The notes under the pieces are model-generated. The model saw only the letters and a list, made by a program, of their open reading frames with translations. It did not search any database and was not told the DNA's origin. Shown piece by piece: positions 9,758 through 22,542 of a stretch of 64,000 nt of DNA (positions within the stretch are counted from its first letter, which is position 1; every line of letters starts with the position of its first letter). The stretch is from Poecilobothrus nobilitatus. Its lineage: Eukaryota; Arthropoda; Insecta; Diptera; Dolichopodidae. The position numbers were made by a program, and so were the translations under genes. The stretch is from NCBI GenBank assembly GCA_947095535.1, contig OX352774.1, positions 211,160,965 to 211,224,964 on the forward strand, given 5' to 3'.

Positions 9758-12700
9758 AATAATACAATTTTTAAACCTTTGGCTATTATAGTCATTATTT
9801 GCATACTTTAAGGATTCAATTTTAAATAACATCAATTTAATATAACCGAACACCCAACCGAAAGTTAACATTTTTGTAATGTTTTTTTAAATCATCTCCA
9901 GATGTAAAATACACACAGAATTACTTTTATGATGATTTCCTAGCATTTAGGTACATTTTTTAAACTAAAGTTTTTTTTTTTTTTTTATAAAAATGAAATA
10001 TACAAATTTTGAAAATAAAACTTTACTTTGGATTTTGGAAATATCAGAAAACGACAATACAAAAAATTATATTTTTTGAATATTGGATTTTTTTTATGTT
10101 ATGATTTTTTAAAAGTTTGTGTTCATTTCAAAATTATTTAGAATCATCATCAATAAATCATTTATTCTTCTGTTTTTTATTTACTTTTGTTGAAAAATAG
10201 GAAAAAATAAATAAAAATATTTAAATTTTTTTTTTTTTTTTGAATTATAATTTTTGTAAATTAATTGATGCTATTGTAAGTGTTAATAGTCATTTACATT
10301 TTTATTTTTTAATTTTGTAAATGAAAATATTCTTTGAATTGTAAAAATATTATATATTAAATAAACAAATGCTGAAAAATTTAAAATATGTAGTATTTCT
10401 GTTAATGTATAGAAATTTAAAGGCATTTTTATAAAAAATTGGAAAATCTTTTGAGAAATTAAGGAAAACATTTTATTGGTTACTTTTATAATTTGTTTAA
10501 AAAAAAAAAAAAAATACAAGAATAATTAAAACTCCAATTGTAAAAAAATTTAATAGATATCATACCATACTTACAGCAGACGTAGAAAGAGATTTTCTTT
10601 CCAGACGAATCAAAATCAAACTTGCAATTATTACTTTAATATTCTAACAAAAAGTTATTTCTCACATACCATATTATCTGATACTCTTTGATCTCATACT
10701 TATGAACTCTTTCTTATAAAAAGATGTTATTTTTTATGTATTCGTTTGATCTCGACATAAGAAATCAATGAAATTAGGTAATTCTCTTAAAATCATTTCG
10801 TAAGAGGGCTCTTAAAAATGGTAATATATGAAACAATTTTTTTTAATTTCTTATTTTCATTTAAATTTGTTTTTTCATTTTAAAACTAATTTTTAATATT
10901 TTGTTTTAATTTTCATTTAAATACACTATACTTTTCCTTATTAAATTGAATGATTTCAGGATATCATATTAAATTCAAAGTTTTTAGTTCTGCTTTAAAG
11001 GAGTAAAGAGTGAAAAGATTTTTTATAAGAAAAATTAAAAGAAGAAAATTTAAAAAAATGAAAAAAAAAAAACTTTTACATTTTACTAAATATAATTTTC
11101 TTTTATTTTTTTGTTAAGTTGTTGTTTACCTGCTTTTTACCTTAATTAATTTTAGATCTCTGTTGGTTTTTCTTTTTGCTTGTCATGTTATGAGCATTCA
11201 CATTTATTTTTTTTTTCAGAAAAATTTTTTAAGGGTGTAACACATCATTATACTTGTAAGTACAAGGAATTTTTTTTTAATGTTTAATTTTACGTTTAAG
11301 TAAAAGTATTGAATACACGTAGACCAATTAAATGGAGTGTCAATATTTATTTATATTTTTAAGTTTTACGATATTTTGAAATTCGAATAGACCTAATCCA
11401 AACTGTCCAAATGTACTGCAAATTCGAATTGGTTTAAGGCTGAGATTTTGTATAGATTAATATATAAGATTGAATTGACTTAAGTCTGAGATTGAATAAC
11501 AATACTAGAATTTAGACTAGAGTATAAGAAATTAAATGTTAAGAATTTTTTATAAGATGAATTGTTGTATCGGTTGGAAAAGAAAATGTATGCATGTGGA
11601 ATATACGTTAATTGTTAAATTGAATTTAGAAGGAAGTTTGAGCAATAAAGAGTTAGCAACATTAAAAATAAAAATAATAGTGAATAAAGGAAGGGATTAA
11701 CAGGATTAGGAGGAAAAATAACGAAAAGAAACATAGAACGATATGTTTTTATGTTAAAGGATATTGAAATGTCCTTTGAGAACTTTTTTTTTTGTTTTAT
11801 TTTTTACTTTACTCCTATTCAAGAGTAGTGATATTGAAGCAATATTATAAAGTTAAGATTTTCTTTTAAAATGATTAAATATAAAAATAAAGTAAAAAAG
11901 AAGATTTGTTTTTGTAAAAAGGAAAAAAAATTAAAAGAATAATAAGGAAGAAAAACTATGAAAAGAATATTATCAATTAATGTAATGTATTGTAAAATTG
12001 CACTAATTACACTCGGAAGAACAGTTAAAATAAGAAAGAAAAAGGATTAGAAATTAAAGGGAAGTAAGGATATATAGTTATAAAAATGCGTCAGAAGATG
12101 GTGACAAAATTTTTGTATCACCTTTCTAGAAAAGAAGAAGAAAAAAAGAAAAGAAAAGAAAAGAAAGAAGAAGTTAAGTTAAGAAAAAAAAAACTAGGAT
12201 GTACTTATAAAGAAAAAAGTTTTTTTTTAACTTATATTATATAATTTTATTTGTTAAAAATTGAAAAAGGTCAATAACAATAAATATGCTATCAATTAGA
12301 GTTTTATTTTTATTTTAGATAAATTATAGGCAAAAAAAATTGTTATTTTTGATAATTGTAATGTTGAATAAGAGTATTGTAAAAGTAAAATTCCTTAACT
12401 TTTATTTCTTGAAATGTAAATGCGTGTTTAAAAATGTAATTATATAGCTAAAAAATCCTTTTAATTTTCTTTTTTTTCACAAGTTTTTAATCAAGGGTCT
12501 TTTTTGTTTATGTTCAGCTAAAAACACAAGCTTATTTTTGGAAATTTATATTGTAAAATTACACGATAGAGAAAAGTGTAGAAAAAATATATACTTTTAA
12601 AATTAGCGACAAAAGCTCCTTAAAGAAAAACGTAAAATGCAATGATTAATAAATTAAGTTAACTTTCATAAGTAAATCTTCAGTTCTTATTAATCTAATA

Positions 12701-13147
12701 CCTTGTGTTTTGTTATTTTATAAAATATATATATAAAAATTCAAATTTCATTCAAAAAATAATTTTAGGAATCATGATAAAAATTTCATAATTTAAGTGT
12801 TTTTGCATATATATGGACCAACATTTTCGTATTACTTGTTTTTTTATGAGAAGGAAAAATGGTGTATGCCTGCAGAAAAATTGCTGAAATTCTATAATTT
12901 TTCACAACACAACTATTTAAAGTGAAGGCTTGTTTAAGCCATAGATAGAGTTTTCCTAACAAAATATTAGGGGGTTATAACTAATTATACCCCTTCCATA
13001 TATAAAACCTCCATTTACAAGCTATATATGTGAAAATTTGTAAATTAGATAAAAAATTATAAAAATAATAGTATTAGAAAAAATGAAAATGTTGAAACTA
13101 ATGAAGAGGTAGTAAAGGTTATTCGAGGGATTAAAAAAAATGGAAAA
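9758..13147. other. AT-rich non-coding DNA, partly purine-skewed
   Basis: No confirmed gene. From about 11,550 to 12,180 the + strand is strongly purine-rich and includes a GAAA/GAAG polypurine tract at 12,128-12,173. Near 12,970-12,995 there is a small imperfect hairpin (AGGGGGTTATA / ATTATACCCCTT). A possible micro-exon on the - strand at 10,575-10,620 is discussed in the findings and is not annotated as a gene. Confidence 0.5.
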
Positions 13148-13208
13148 ATATTATTATTTATTTATTTATTTGTGTAATGGTTGCATATAACTGATACAAT
13201 TATTAAAC
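13148..13208 (-). repeat. Probable SINE/LINE tail fragment
   Basis: On the - strand it reads AGTTTAATAATTGTATCAGT, then ATATGCAACCATTACACAAA, ending in an AAAT array. This resembles the end module of the full-length SINEs (GGTTCAATAATATTGCGTTA, then ATGTATGCAATATT, then AAAT repeats). The match is short and AT-rich, so chance similarity is possible. Confidence 0.3.
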
Positions 13209-16200
13209 TCGAAAAATAGCTGAATTTATTATATATTATATGTACATATTTCACTTATAAAAAGAAAAACGCAAAGAAAAAAAAAATTTATTATTGACGT
13301 TATAAAAAATTATTTCTTAAAAACTTAATTAAATTTTTAAAATAAAATATTTTGCCTTAAAGCTTTAATAAGTTACAGAAAAAAAAAAAATAATTACTTT
13401 ATAAATATAGATTTTATATTTTCGCAAATAAAATTTTCACTTTATTTAAAATCGGTCCCTTATTTTCCTCTAAATAAAAATAAAATAAAAAAATGTAATC
13501 AATTCTAAATCATTTATTTTTTGTTTTGTTCTCTTCCAAAAAAAATCTGTCATCCTTGAGCCTTTTTGTTACACCTTTCTATATATATACAACTGTGTAT
13601 AAAATTCAATCTCACGTGAATTTAATTTCATATTGACAGGACATATTTAAAGGATATTTATACATATATGTATGTCTCATAAGTGAAGAGTATTGTACAA
13701 AATATATTAAACAAATTGGATTTTTGTATTTTATGTAAAAAAAGAGAAATTATAGTTTTGTAATTAGAATAACTGTCCTCAAAGGATTTTCCATATTATT
13801 TTATTGATTTTTTTAAATATAACAATATCAATAATTGTTTTAATTTTCAAAATTTTCATTTTTCGTCAATGTACGTTTTGGAGTTTGAACATGTATTAAA
13901 ATTTTTAAATACTAAAATAACTGAATTACCGCTATTTTCTTTCTTCAGAAATAAATCTAATTTTAAGGATATATTAAAGTAATTTTTTTTTTTCAGAATT
14001 TTATGAAAATTTTATGTCTTAAAAATTTATCAGAATAATTTCCATGATTAACTTTCCTTTTTTTTGCTTTAAGTAAAGATAATTCTGAAAAAAATAATGT
14101 AAATTTTTGGCAATAAGTTTCTTTTTTTCTCAAAACTGTAATACATACATTGAAAAAAATTTGTTATCTATATAGATTAGACAGGTATGCTTAATATCAG
14201 TTATTATTAAAAACAATGAAAATCAATTTTCTGTATCTGGATTGATACATTAACGTTAAATCCTTATAATGTTCCATTGTAAAAGAATAAGGGTTCTTAA
14301 AAAGACGAAGATAATTGCAAAATAATAAACCAAACAGTAAAAAAAAAAAACTTTTTAAAGAGATGGTTGAATTAAATAAAATTTTAGAATTGAACATTAA
14401 GGATACGTCTCTATAAAAAGGAAAACAATCAATGAATTTTCTCCTCTTTAATGTCTTTTTTTTTAGATAGGTTTAAAAGAAGTTTTGTGGATTTGGGATT
14501 TTTAGTTTTTGTTTTTATTGAATTGTGTATAGTTTTTCTTTAAATAAATAAAAGAAAATAAAATTATAAAAGTTTCATAAAAAAATTTTATTGTATTATA
14601 TAAGTTTTGATTGTCTGTCAGTCATAATTTGTCATTCTTTAACTTAATGTTTATATTTTGTAGAAATAAATATATAAAAGATTTTAGAAAATGTTGGGAA
14701 AATATTTAATTTTTTATTTAATTACTTTCATTCTTTTTTCTATTAAATAAAATTCAACTAAAATTTTTCTTAATTTTCATTCAAGTCAAATAGAAAGTTT
14801 TTATTGAAGATTTAACATGAATTTGAAAAATTTGAAAATTTTTCCCAAAATAAAACTTTGGAAATTTAAAAAAAAAAACTATGCATATATAATAGCTCTT
14901 CTAAAAGAAAATATTTTAACTCTAAGATTGTAGATTGTTGTAAAATCTTTAGCTTTTCCAAGTTTTGATTTAATTATGACAAATAAATTTTAAGTTAAAT
15001 TAATGGACTTTTAAATTTTTTTATGATGACTAGTTTTAATTTAAGCTATTACTTAAAAAATTAGGTTATCTGACTTAAAAAAAAATTTTAGTCAAAATTT
15101 GAATAAACGATATATACATTATATATAGAATTATAGAATTATAGTATATAATGTATTACTTCGTTTTTTTTTTGTAAATTACAAAGTATATTAAAAGTAA
15201 TGGTTTTATTATATTGTTAATTGTTTAATTCTTTCTTAAAGCATAATTTTAAAGATAAAGTCTGTACTTTAAAAATAATAACTAAAAATAAAAAGGATTT
15301 ATTTTTATTGTTAAGCAAGTTTTTGTTAGATCTAGACACCATTAAAACAAATTAATAATAATCAAAATCTTAAAAACCAAAAAAAAATCATATAATATTG
15401 AATACTAATCTCAATGGTTTAGTATAATTTGTTTTTTTTTTTTTGAAAATCCTTTTTATTTATACCATAATATATAAGTATAAAAAGTTTTATTTTTTTA
15501 ATAAGAATTTTCTTTTTTGTATTGATTCAATACTATATAAGATCAAGATTAAATATAATGTTATTGACCAAATAACTTTACGACTTCTTCGAAGTATAAT
15601 GAAAAGTTTTGAAAAATAAAAGAAAATAATAAGAATTTCTCATACCAATTTATTATATTTTTGTTTTGATTTTATTTTATTGCAAAATTTCTGGCAATAA
15701 GAAATTTTTTATATTTCGTCCTATAAAATTTTTTTTTTTTTTTTTTGCTTAATATTTATATTGTTGCCACAGTAAAACTATTGTATACATATGTCTATAT
15801 AAATATCATTTATATTTAAGAATTCATATAGAAAATACATTTTAAAAGGTTAATGTTAAATATTTGTATTAATATACCACAATTTCATATAAAGTTTACA
15901 ATTGAAAACAAAAGATATATACACAAATACAATAATAAAAAATAAGTTTATAAAATAATTTCTTATTTAAGTTTTATAAAATTTACTTTGTACAAATCTT
16001 AAGGATTGTTTAAATTTTCAAAAATTTTCCCTTTAGGACAATAAAAATCAAAATGAAAATTGATATTAAATCACTTTTTAAAAATACAGATATGTATTTA
16101 TTAAAGTTTTAAATCAAATATTGAAACTTAAAGCAAATAATAATATGTTATATATTTAAGGATAAAAGTAAATATAAATAAATCAAATAAATGGTATGAA

Positions 16201-16623
16201 ATTAAAAAAAAAAAATTTAATTAATATTATTTTTTTTCTTTAATAAATTTTTTCTAATAAAAAATTGAAATTAAATTAAATTTTATTTTGATTTCCTTAA
16301 GAAAGATAACGATTACTTAATTTAAGTATAATTTTGATTTAAGATAATAATAATAAAACGCAAGTAGCCACATCTTAAATCTATGAAAAAAACATAATAA
16401 GCAAGTTGTGCTAAAGAAATTTTCTTAAGTTTCCTGGTGAAAAATCAAAAGGCTTATCCAGTTAATCTTATTTCTTGCTCTTTTAATTTTAAACAATGAC
16501 AAAATCTTGTGAACCTATTTCAGAATAAAATTATGCTGGGGTTAGCAGATCAGCTTGTCATTTTGCATTTATATTTTTTATATTTAGAATTAAAACAACA
16601 AACAATTCCTAGAGTTTATAACG
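13209..16623. other. AT-rich non-coding DNA
   Basis: No gene, RNA or interspersed repeat is recognised across 3.4 kb. It is dominated by A/T runs (T tracts at 13,982-13,993, 15,429-15,444 and 15,729-15,746) and short TA stretches. The open frame 14,197-14,397 (-) is low-complexity chance translation. Confidence 0.6.
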
Positions 16624-16931
16624 GAATCCACAAAAAAAATATTCATAAATAAAAATTCAAAAGCCAAAAATCCACAAAAAAAAAAACCAAAAAAAATATC
16701 CACAAAAAATATCCTTAAACAAAAACCACAAAATCAAAACTGTGCAAAGAATATTCTGGAAAAGACAAAAAAACTTTGATTTTGTAACTCACTCTAAAGT
16801 CCTTTCTTATTATTTTTACACACCTATTTTAATAACTCAGTATTTAAAATAATTGTGAATTTTCTTTTTATGGGGAATTTTTTTTTTATGGTGGCAAAAA
16901 TCATTATGGATTTTGTTTTTTTTGTGGATTC
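16624..16931. repeat. Small inverted repeat with ATCCACAAAAA sub-repeats
   Basis: GAATCCACAAAAAAAA at 16,624-16,639 is exactly inverted at 16,916-16,931, with about 276 bp between. The left side repeats the ATCCACAAAAA word several times (near 16,668 and 16,698), giving a foldback-like arrangement with short internal repeats. It overlaps the chance open frame 16,855-17,049. Confidence 0.4.
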
Positions 16932-19900
16932 TTACCTCTACCCCAATTCCTCATTAGATATAGGTATTATCAATCATAATAAAACACAGTTTAACTACCG
17001 TTGTGATAAAGAAATGAAACAACAAATTACATCGAAAAAAAAAACTTAACGTAGGCATTTTTTTTAGACTCAGATCAAGATGTTGCTAAGGATAATAATA
17101 CAAAGTTTAAATATTAGGTTGAATAAAACTTAAACTTAAATTTCACTTTTTTTAAAAAAAATCTATGACTTCAAGTGTAGATTTTATTTGAAAAGTCAGA
17201 CTAGAATTCAAGCTCAGTTTTATGAATACGACCCATTAAAACTCTGTTTTTAATATGGTCTTCTATTTTGAAATTAAACCAAGCTCAAGAAGAAAAATAA
17301 TTTAGAAAAGATACATATTTTCATGAGAAATTCTTTAGATCTATTTTCGTAATGTTTCGCAATTCTTCAAACTATGAGTCACTTAACAAATAAGAAAGAA
17401 TCATGAAAAGAATTATACATATTATGAAGTCGAACAATTTATTAATAAATTAAATAAATTAATAATTATGATATGATTGATTAAAATTAAAGAAATGTCA
17501 TAAAATAGAGTTTGAAAAACGAACTTTATGAATTTCTGTTTCAGACTACAAACATTTATAAATAAATGACAAGTTTTCAATAATAAAATTTAAATGATTT
17601 TATTCCACCATATGAAAATCAAGAATTATATTACTATTTATATTTTGTATCTAAATTTATAATCATTCCTGTTTTATAAATTTCTATGAGTTTATTTTTG
17701 AGGTCATTTTAAAAAACCTAAGACAGGAAAAAGAAAAAAGAAAAAACTCAAATTAAACTAACAAGTTTATTTAGTCTGAAATTGTAAAGTTTCATTCCCA
17801 ACGGGACATGAAAAAATTTAGCACTAAAACATAAAAAAAAAAAAAAAAAAATTTCCTTAAGAAATATTTTCTAATTTTCATGTTACCAATGCTAATAATG
17901 GTAAGTATATAACAAGAAATTGCATGTGTAACAATTTTTCTGATTTTTCTGCTTTTTTTTTTTTAAACTATATACAAATGAAAAAGTTAGTTTTCTTGTT
18001 AAATATTCAGTGTCTCAAGAATTTAAAAGATGGAAAAATAGTAGAGGCGATTTTTAAACTTAAAGAAAAAAAACAGGTTGCATTTAAATGAAATTTCTTG
18101 GCTAAAGAAAATTTTCATTTTTGTTTTTTTTTTTTTTCTCATAGACTTTATATAATATTCTGTTTATATAATATAAAGAATAGTTGTACTGCTGCGTTTT
18201 ATAACTTATTTAATTCTTATTCATTGTGTATGCAAACATTTATATATAAATATACATATAAATAAAAACAGGATACTTTTGGTAACTCTTCATGCATTTT
18301 CGAAAAGCAGGAAAACCATAAATTATAAAAAAAAAAAATGTATAGTGGAAAAAATGTTTTTTTTTTTTTTTTTTGGTTTTGCATTTTAAGTTTAAATGCG
18401 AAGCCAACTTCAAATGAGTTGTAGAATATACTGTAAAAGAAGATATGAACAACAGATTCAGCAAAACGAAACGAAAACATACTAACTAACTGTATAGTAA
18501 CGTTAATATTTTTAAAGGATAAATTAAAAAAAAAAAGAAAAAAACTAAAAAAATAAAAAAAAAGCGAATCAAGTTAGAAAAAAAAATAAAGAAATGTTTC
18601 TTTTTCCTGATCTTTCAGAGAACAACTTCTTGGAACAGAAAATTAAAGAAAACTAGTACACCATATTGGGATGTGAATTATTTTCTTTTAACCACTAAAG
18701 ATGTTGAAGGCGATTTCTTGTTGTATGGTGGAAAAAAAAACTTATAAAGATATTTCATCTATATTTAAATTTTAAATTAATATAATCAAATGTATATACA
18801 GATGGGTATATTAGCTTGTAATAACTGTGGTATTCTGAAGCTTTGATTCGAAATGATATTTTTTTTTCTTTTTGTTTTTCAACCAAAATGTGCCATGTAA
18901 AAAAAAATATAAAAAATCTGTTAATGTACCTACATGTAAAATATATATATGTATTTATATAGATGTATATTAAAAAAATATTGTGTCCTTTAAAAAGGTT
19001 TATATAAAATAAAATAACTTCTCTTTAAATACGAATTATAATATATATATAGGAGTTTAGGTGTAGTATTTTAGATCAATTAATAAAATTTGTAAATTCT
19101 CTTTTTTTAATATTTAGAAATTAAAAAAAAAATCAATTTTAACGAATATATAAATAATAAATTAAATTTTGAAATAAGTAGTTCCTAATATTCTTTTATT
19201 TCTAATGCGTTTCGGAATTTGAATATAATCGATTTATTGAAAATGTCATCAATTATGAAAAATAGTTATACCCAACCCTAATGTAGTTTTAGAATTTAGG
19301 TTGGTTTCGTCTTTTTTCTTTCTGATCAAAAATGTCCTTTTTTTTATTTGAATTGATTATGATTTGAGGATAACAAAGAATAAAAAAGAATAACATTTAT
19401 TTTATACTGATAAAATAAAAGAAAAAATATAGAAAAATGTCATTTACGTTATGTCATACATTACACAAATGGTTGATGTTGCAAGCGAACTACAAAATGT
19501 ATTACAAAATTAAATGATATTTTTGTATTAATTTTTATTACTTAAAAAAAAAATTTGGGGGGAAACAAAAAGATTAAAATGTTAGGGGTTTAAATACAGT
19601 AAAATAGTTTTATTTTTTCATTTAACTTAAATATAGTAGATTAGAAAATTTTGAGTGTAGTAAATTTACAATATTTATAATCTATAAAAGTAATCAGACT
19701 TTTCGTTTTTCCTTTCTTACGATTACAGTTCCAATTATTATTTAACATTTTACGCAGATATTTTGAGCTATTTAATTATTTTTTTATGTGGTTTAGGTTG
19801 GTGTAAATTTTTTTAAAAATGCATTTGTAAGACCTTTTAAATAATTCAAGGTATTTATTTGTAAAAAGGTAGAGAGAGATCTAATAGTGAACTTATAAAA

Positions 19901-21904
19901 TTTGTAAAAAATGTCTTAAATTTAATGGATTTTAGTAATTATATATAAAATTACATCTAAAATATGTGTTAGATGTAATTTATGTTAAATACTGTCAAAA
20001 ATAAACAAGATTTAATTATTAGTTATTTAATTTTTTGAAAGCACCCTATGCTATTTGTAACCATTTGGCAATTGGTGGTACTGCTTTTATTTTATATTTT
20101 ATTCAATTTTACTAGTTTCGAAAAAATAAAAACTATGTATATATATATGTATATGTATATACATATTTATAATTATATAATATAACCCTTAACACAATAT
20201 AAAATTTGTATTACAAAAAATTATAAAAGTATAGAATTTGAATTATGTATATGGATGAAAACTGCATTTCTTTTAAGTTGACAACACTAAAAACATTATA
20301 TTCATATGATGTAAATATTTTTCTATTTTATATAATAATAACTTCTTCTTATACCTTGTGTGTTCAACTTCTTTACATAAAACATTTTTTTTTAAGATTC
20401 CATTATTTTTGTTAAATTCCTTTTGTTTCTCTTTTCCTAAAAACGAAACGACACTAATGACATCTTTTAACTTTTTCTTTTTTAAAGAAAAATGTTTATT
20501 TTTTGTTTTATTTTTTTTTTTTATATAAAAATGTTATCATAATTTTTCCATCTTTATATTTTCAATGAAGACGTTCTAATAAATTTGCTAGATGTGTGTT
20601 AGTGGTGTTATGTACAATGATATGCTAAGCCGAATGTGTGAATACAATGTAAAATAGAATGTATAGGAAAAATTTCTTACATTTTAGATTAAAAATTAAA
20701 ATAAAAAATTGTGTTTTGTTTTATGTATTGTATGAAAAATTAAATTATTTTACAAGCCAGAAAAGCTTTTTTTTGGGTTATAGTGGAACTTATAAATTTA
20801 ATTAACAATAAAAACTAAGCGTAAAAATTATGATTCATGTTAAATTTGAAGTTGAAAAATGTCAGATTTGAACTGCTGATTTAATTTAAAATTTAATTTA
20901 TGAATATAGTATGGTTGTATACGAATGAAGTAAGTCTGATATTGTGTCATAATCCAAAAATTTGGTATAAGATATGATTATGTTATGCCCCGTCATCAAC
21001 AATAATAAATATCACAAAAAAATTAGAGATTTATGTATGGCTCACGAATAATCGATGGCGACTATATGTGCCACTGTTAGTGTACCATAAAGAAAAATTT
21101 AGAAATTGACCCATATATGATCCACCACAATTTATTGTTTTTATCAATTAATGACTACAATTATTTGGGGATTGTGACTCTCTGTTAGTCAGACAAAACA
21201 CCCTAAAATGGCACATAACAAATTGCTAAATATCTTTTTTAAATTGAAAATTGGTTGTCTAAGCTTGTTGTAAAATAAATTGCTATAATTTTAGCAGTTT
21301 TTTTGGAAGCACATTATTTTGATTTTTGAAAGCGTTGTTGTATGAAATATGAATGAAAAAAAAAAAATTTTAAGGCATTTTATTGTTAATTACAAAATTA
21401 GAATATCTATAACTTGTTTAGCAGAGTTTTGGAGGAGGTAGTTCTCATTATGTTGAGTCGCAATTATAGAAGTTTTTTTACAGATTTTATAAGAGCCTTT
21501 TGTTAATTTTTTCAATTGAAAAGAATATATAAAATAATATGTTATTTATTTATAATAAAAACTTGTAAGACTATGTAATATGTCTTATATATATATATAG
21601 AATTAAATTTTGTAAAATTAAAGTTTATTTAAAAGTGAATATCGTTAAGTTTAAAATAAAAGTAAACAAATTAAAAGTAATCATAAATTATTTCTATAAA
21701 AAAAATATTTACCCTACTAAATACGGGATCTACTACCCTATACATACTACCCTAAACAAGGGGTCCCGTAATAAGGGAGTTATTACAGGATATAAATCTA
21801 TATTACCATCACCACTACCTTTTAAATATAAATGTAAAAGAGTCTAAAAAATTATTTAGAAATTGTCTAGATAAAGTAAAATGAAAAATTATTAGAAAAG
21901 TTAA
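16932..21904. other. AT-rich non-coding DNA
   Basis: Five kilobases without a recognisable gene. Poly(A)/poly(T) runs are frequent (17,830-17,850; 18,357-18,374). The most complex part is 20,980-21,220, with no open frame and no visible second copy. Near 21,720-21,775 the words CTACCCTA and TACTACCCT recur, and TACGGGA/TCCCGTA form a short inverted repeat. The nearby open frame 21,635-21,847 has no recognisable similarity. Confidence 0.5.
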
Positions 21905-22538
21905 GGTGATGGCCCAATGCTTACTTTGTTTCCTTTACTTTGAATACTTTTTCAAAGTATTAAAACGAGGCAAAGTTAACAAAGTAAAAATGATCGCCCA
22001 ATGCTTGCATTGAATACTTTATCAAAGTATCAAAACGATGTAAAGTTAACAAAGTAAGTCCTAGCCCAATGATTACCTTGCATTTTTTGCTTTAACTTTT
22101 GTAATTGCTTTTGTTGAATTTATTTTTTTTGAAATGGATTTAAATTTTTTAACTAAAAAAAAATTATTTTATAGGAAATGTATAAACGTTTGTATTCAGT
22201 ACCAAATAGAAAAAGATTTTGGGTTCGGGACATTTATAGAAATCGTCAAATTCATGGATTAAACGAAATCACATTTAAATCATTCTCACCTATTTAAAAT
22301 TTTTCCCACCTATTCAAATTTTTTTAATATTTATTTAAAAAAATTCAAATATCAAATGTCAAAGTATTCAACGCAAAGTACGGAATTGAAAATTCGTCAA
22401 TTTGTTACTTAGATTCGTTTGCTTACTTTGAATACTTTGAGCATTTGGTCAAGTACAATAAGAAATATTATAATTCATTTTAGTTGTCAAAGTTTTCGAA
22501 GGAAGTAAACGAAACAAAGTAAGCATTTGGTCATCACC
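21905..22538. mobile_element. MITE with terminal inverted repeats, flanked by TTAA
   Basis: A 634-bp element. The left end GGTGATGGCCCAATGCTTAC continues with TTTGTTTCCTTTACTT. The right end read on the opposite strand is GGTGATGACCAAATGCTTAC, continuing TTTGTTTCGTTTACTT. This gives about 36 bp of terminal inverted repeat with three mismatches. Both ends are flanked by TTAA (21,901-21,904 and 22,539-22,542). Inside the left end the words GCCCAATGCTT and AAAGTTAACAAAGTAA are repeated two to three times in tandem, a common subterminal pattern in MITEs. There is no transposase frame. TTAA fits piggyBac-type targets, but the ends lack the usual CC start; a PIF/Harbinger-type TWA target plus palindromic flank is equally possible. 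Confidence 0.8.
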
Positions 22539-22542
22539 TTAA

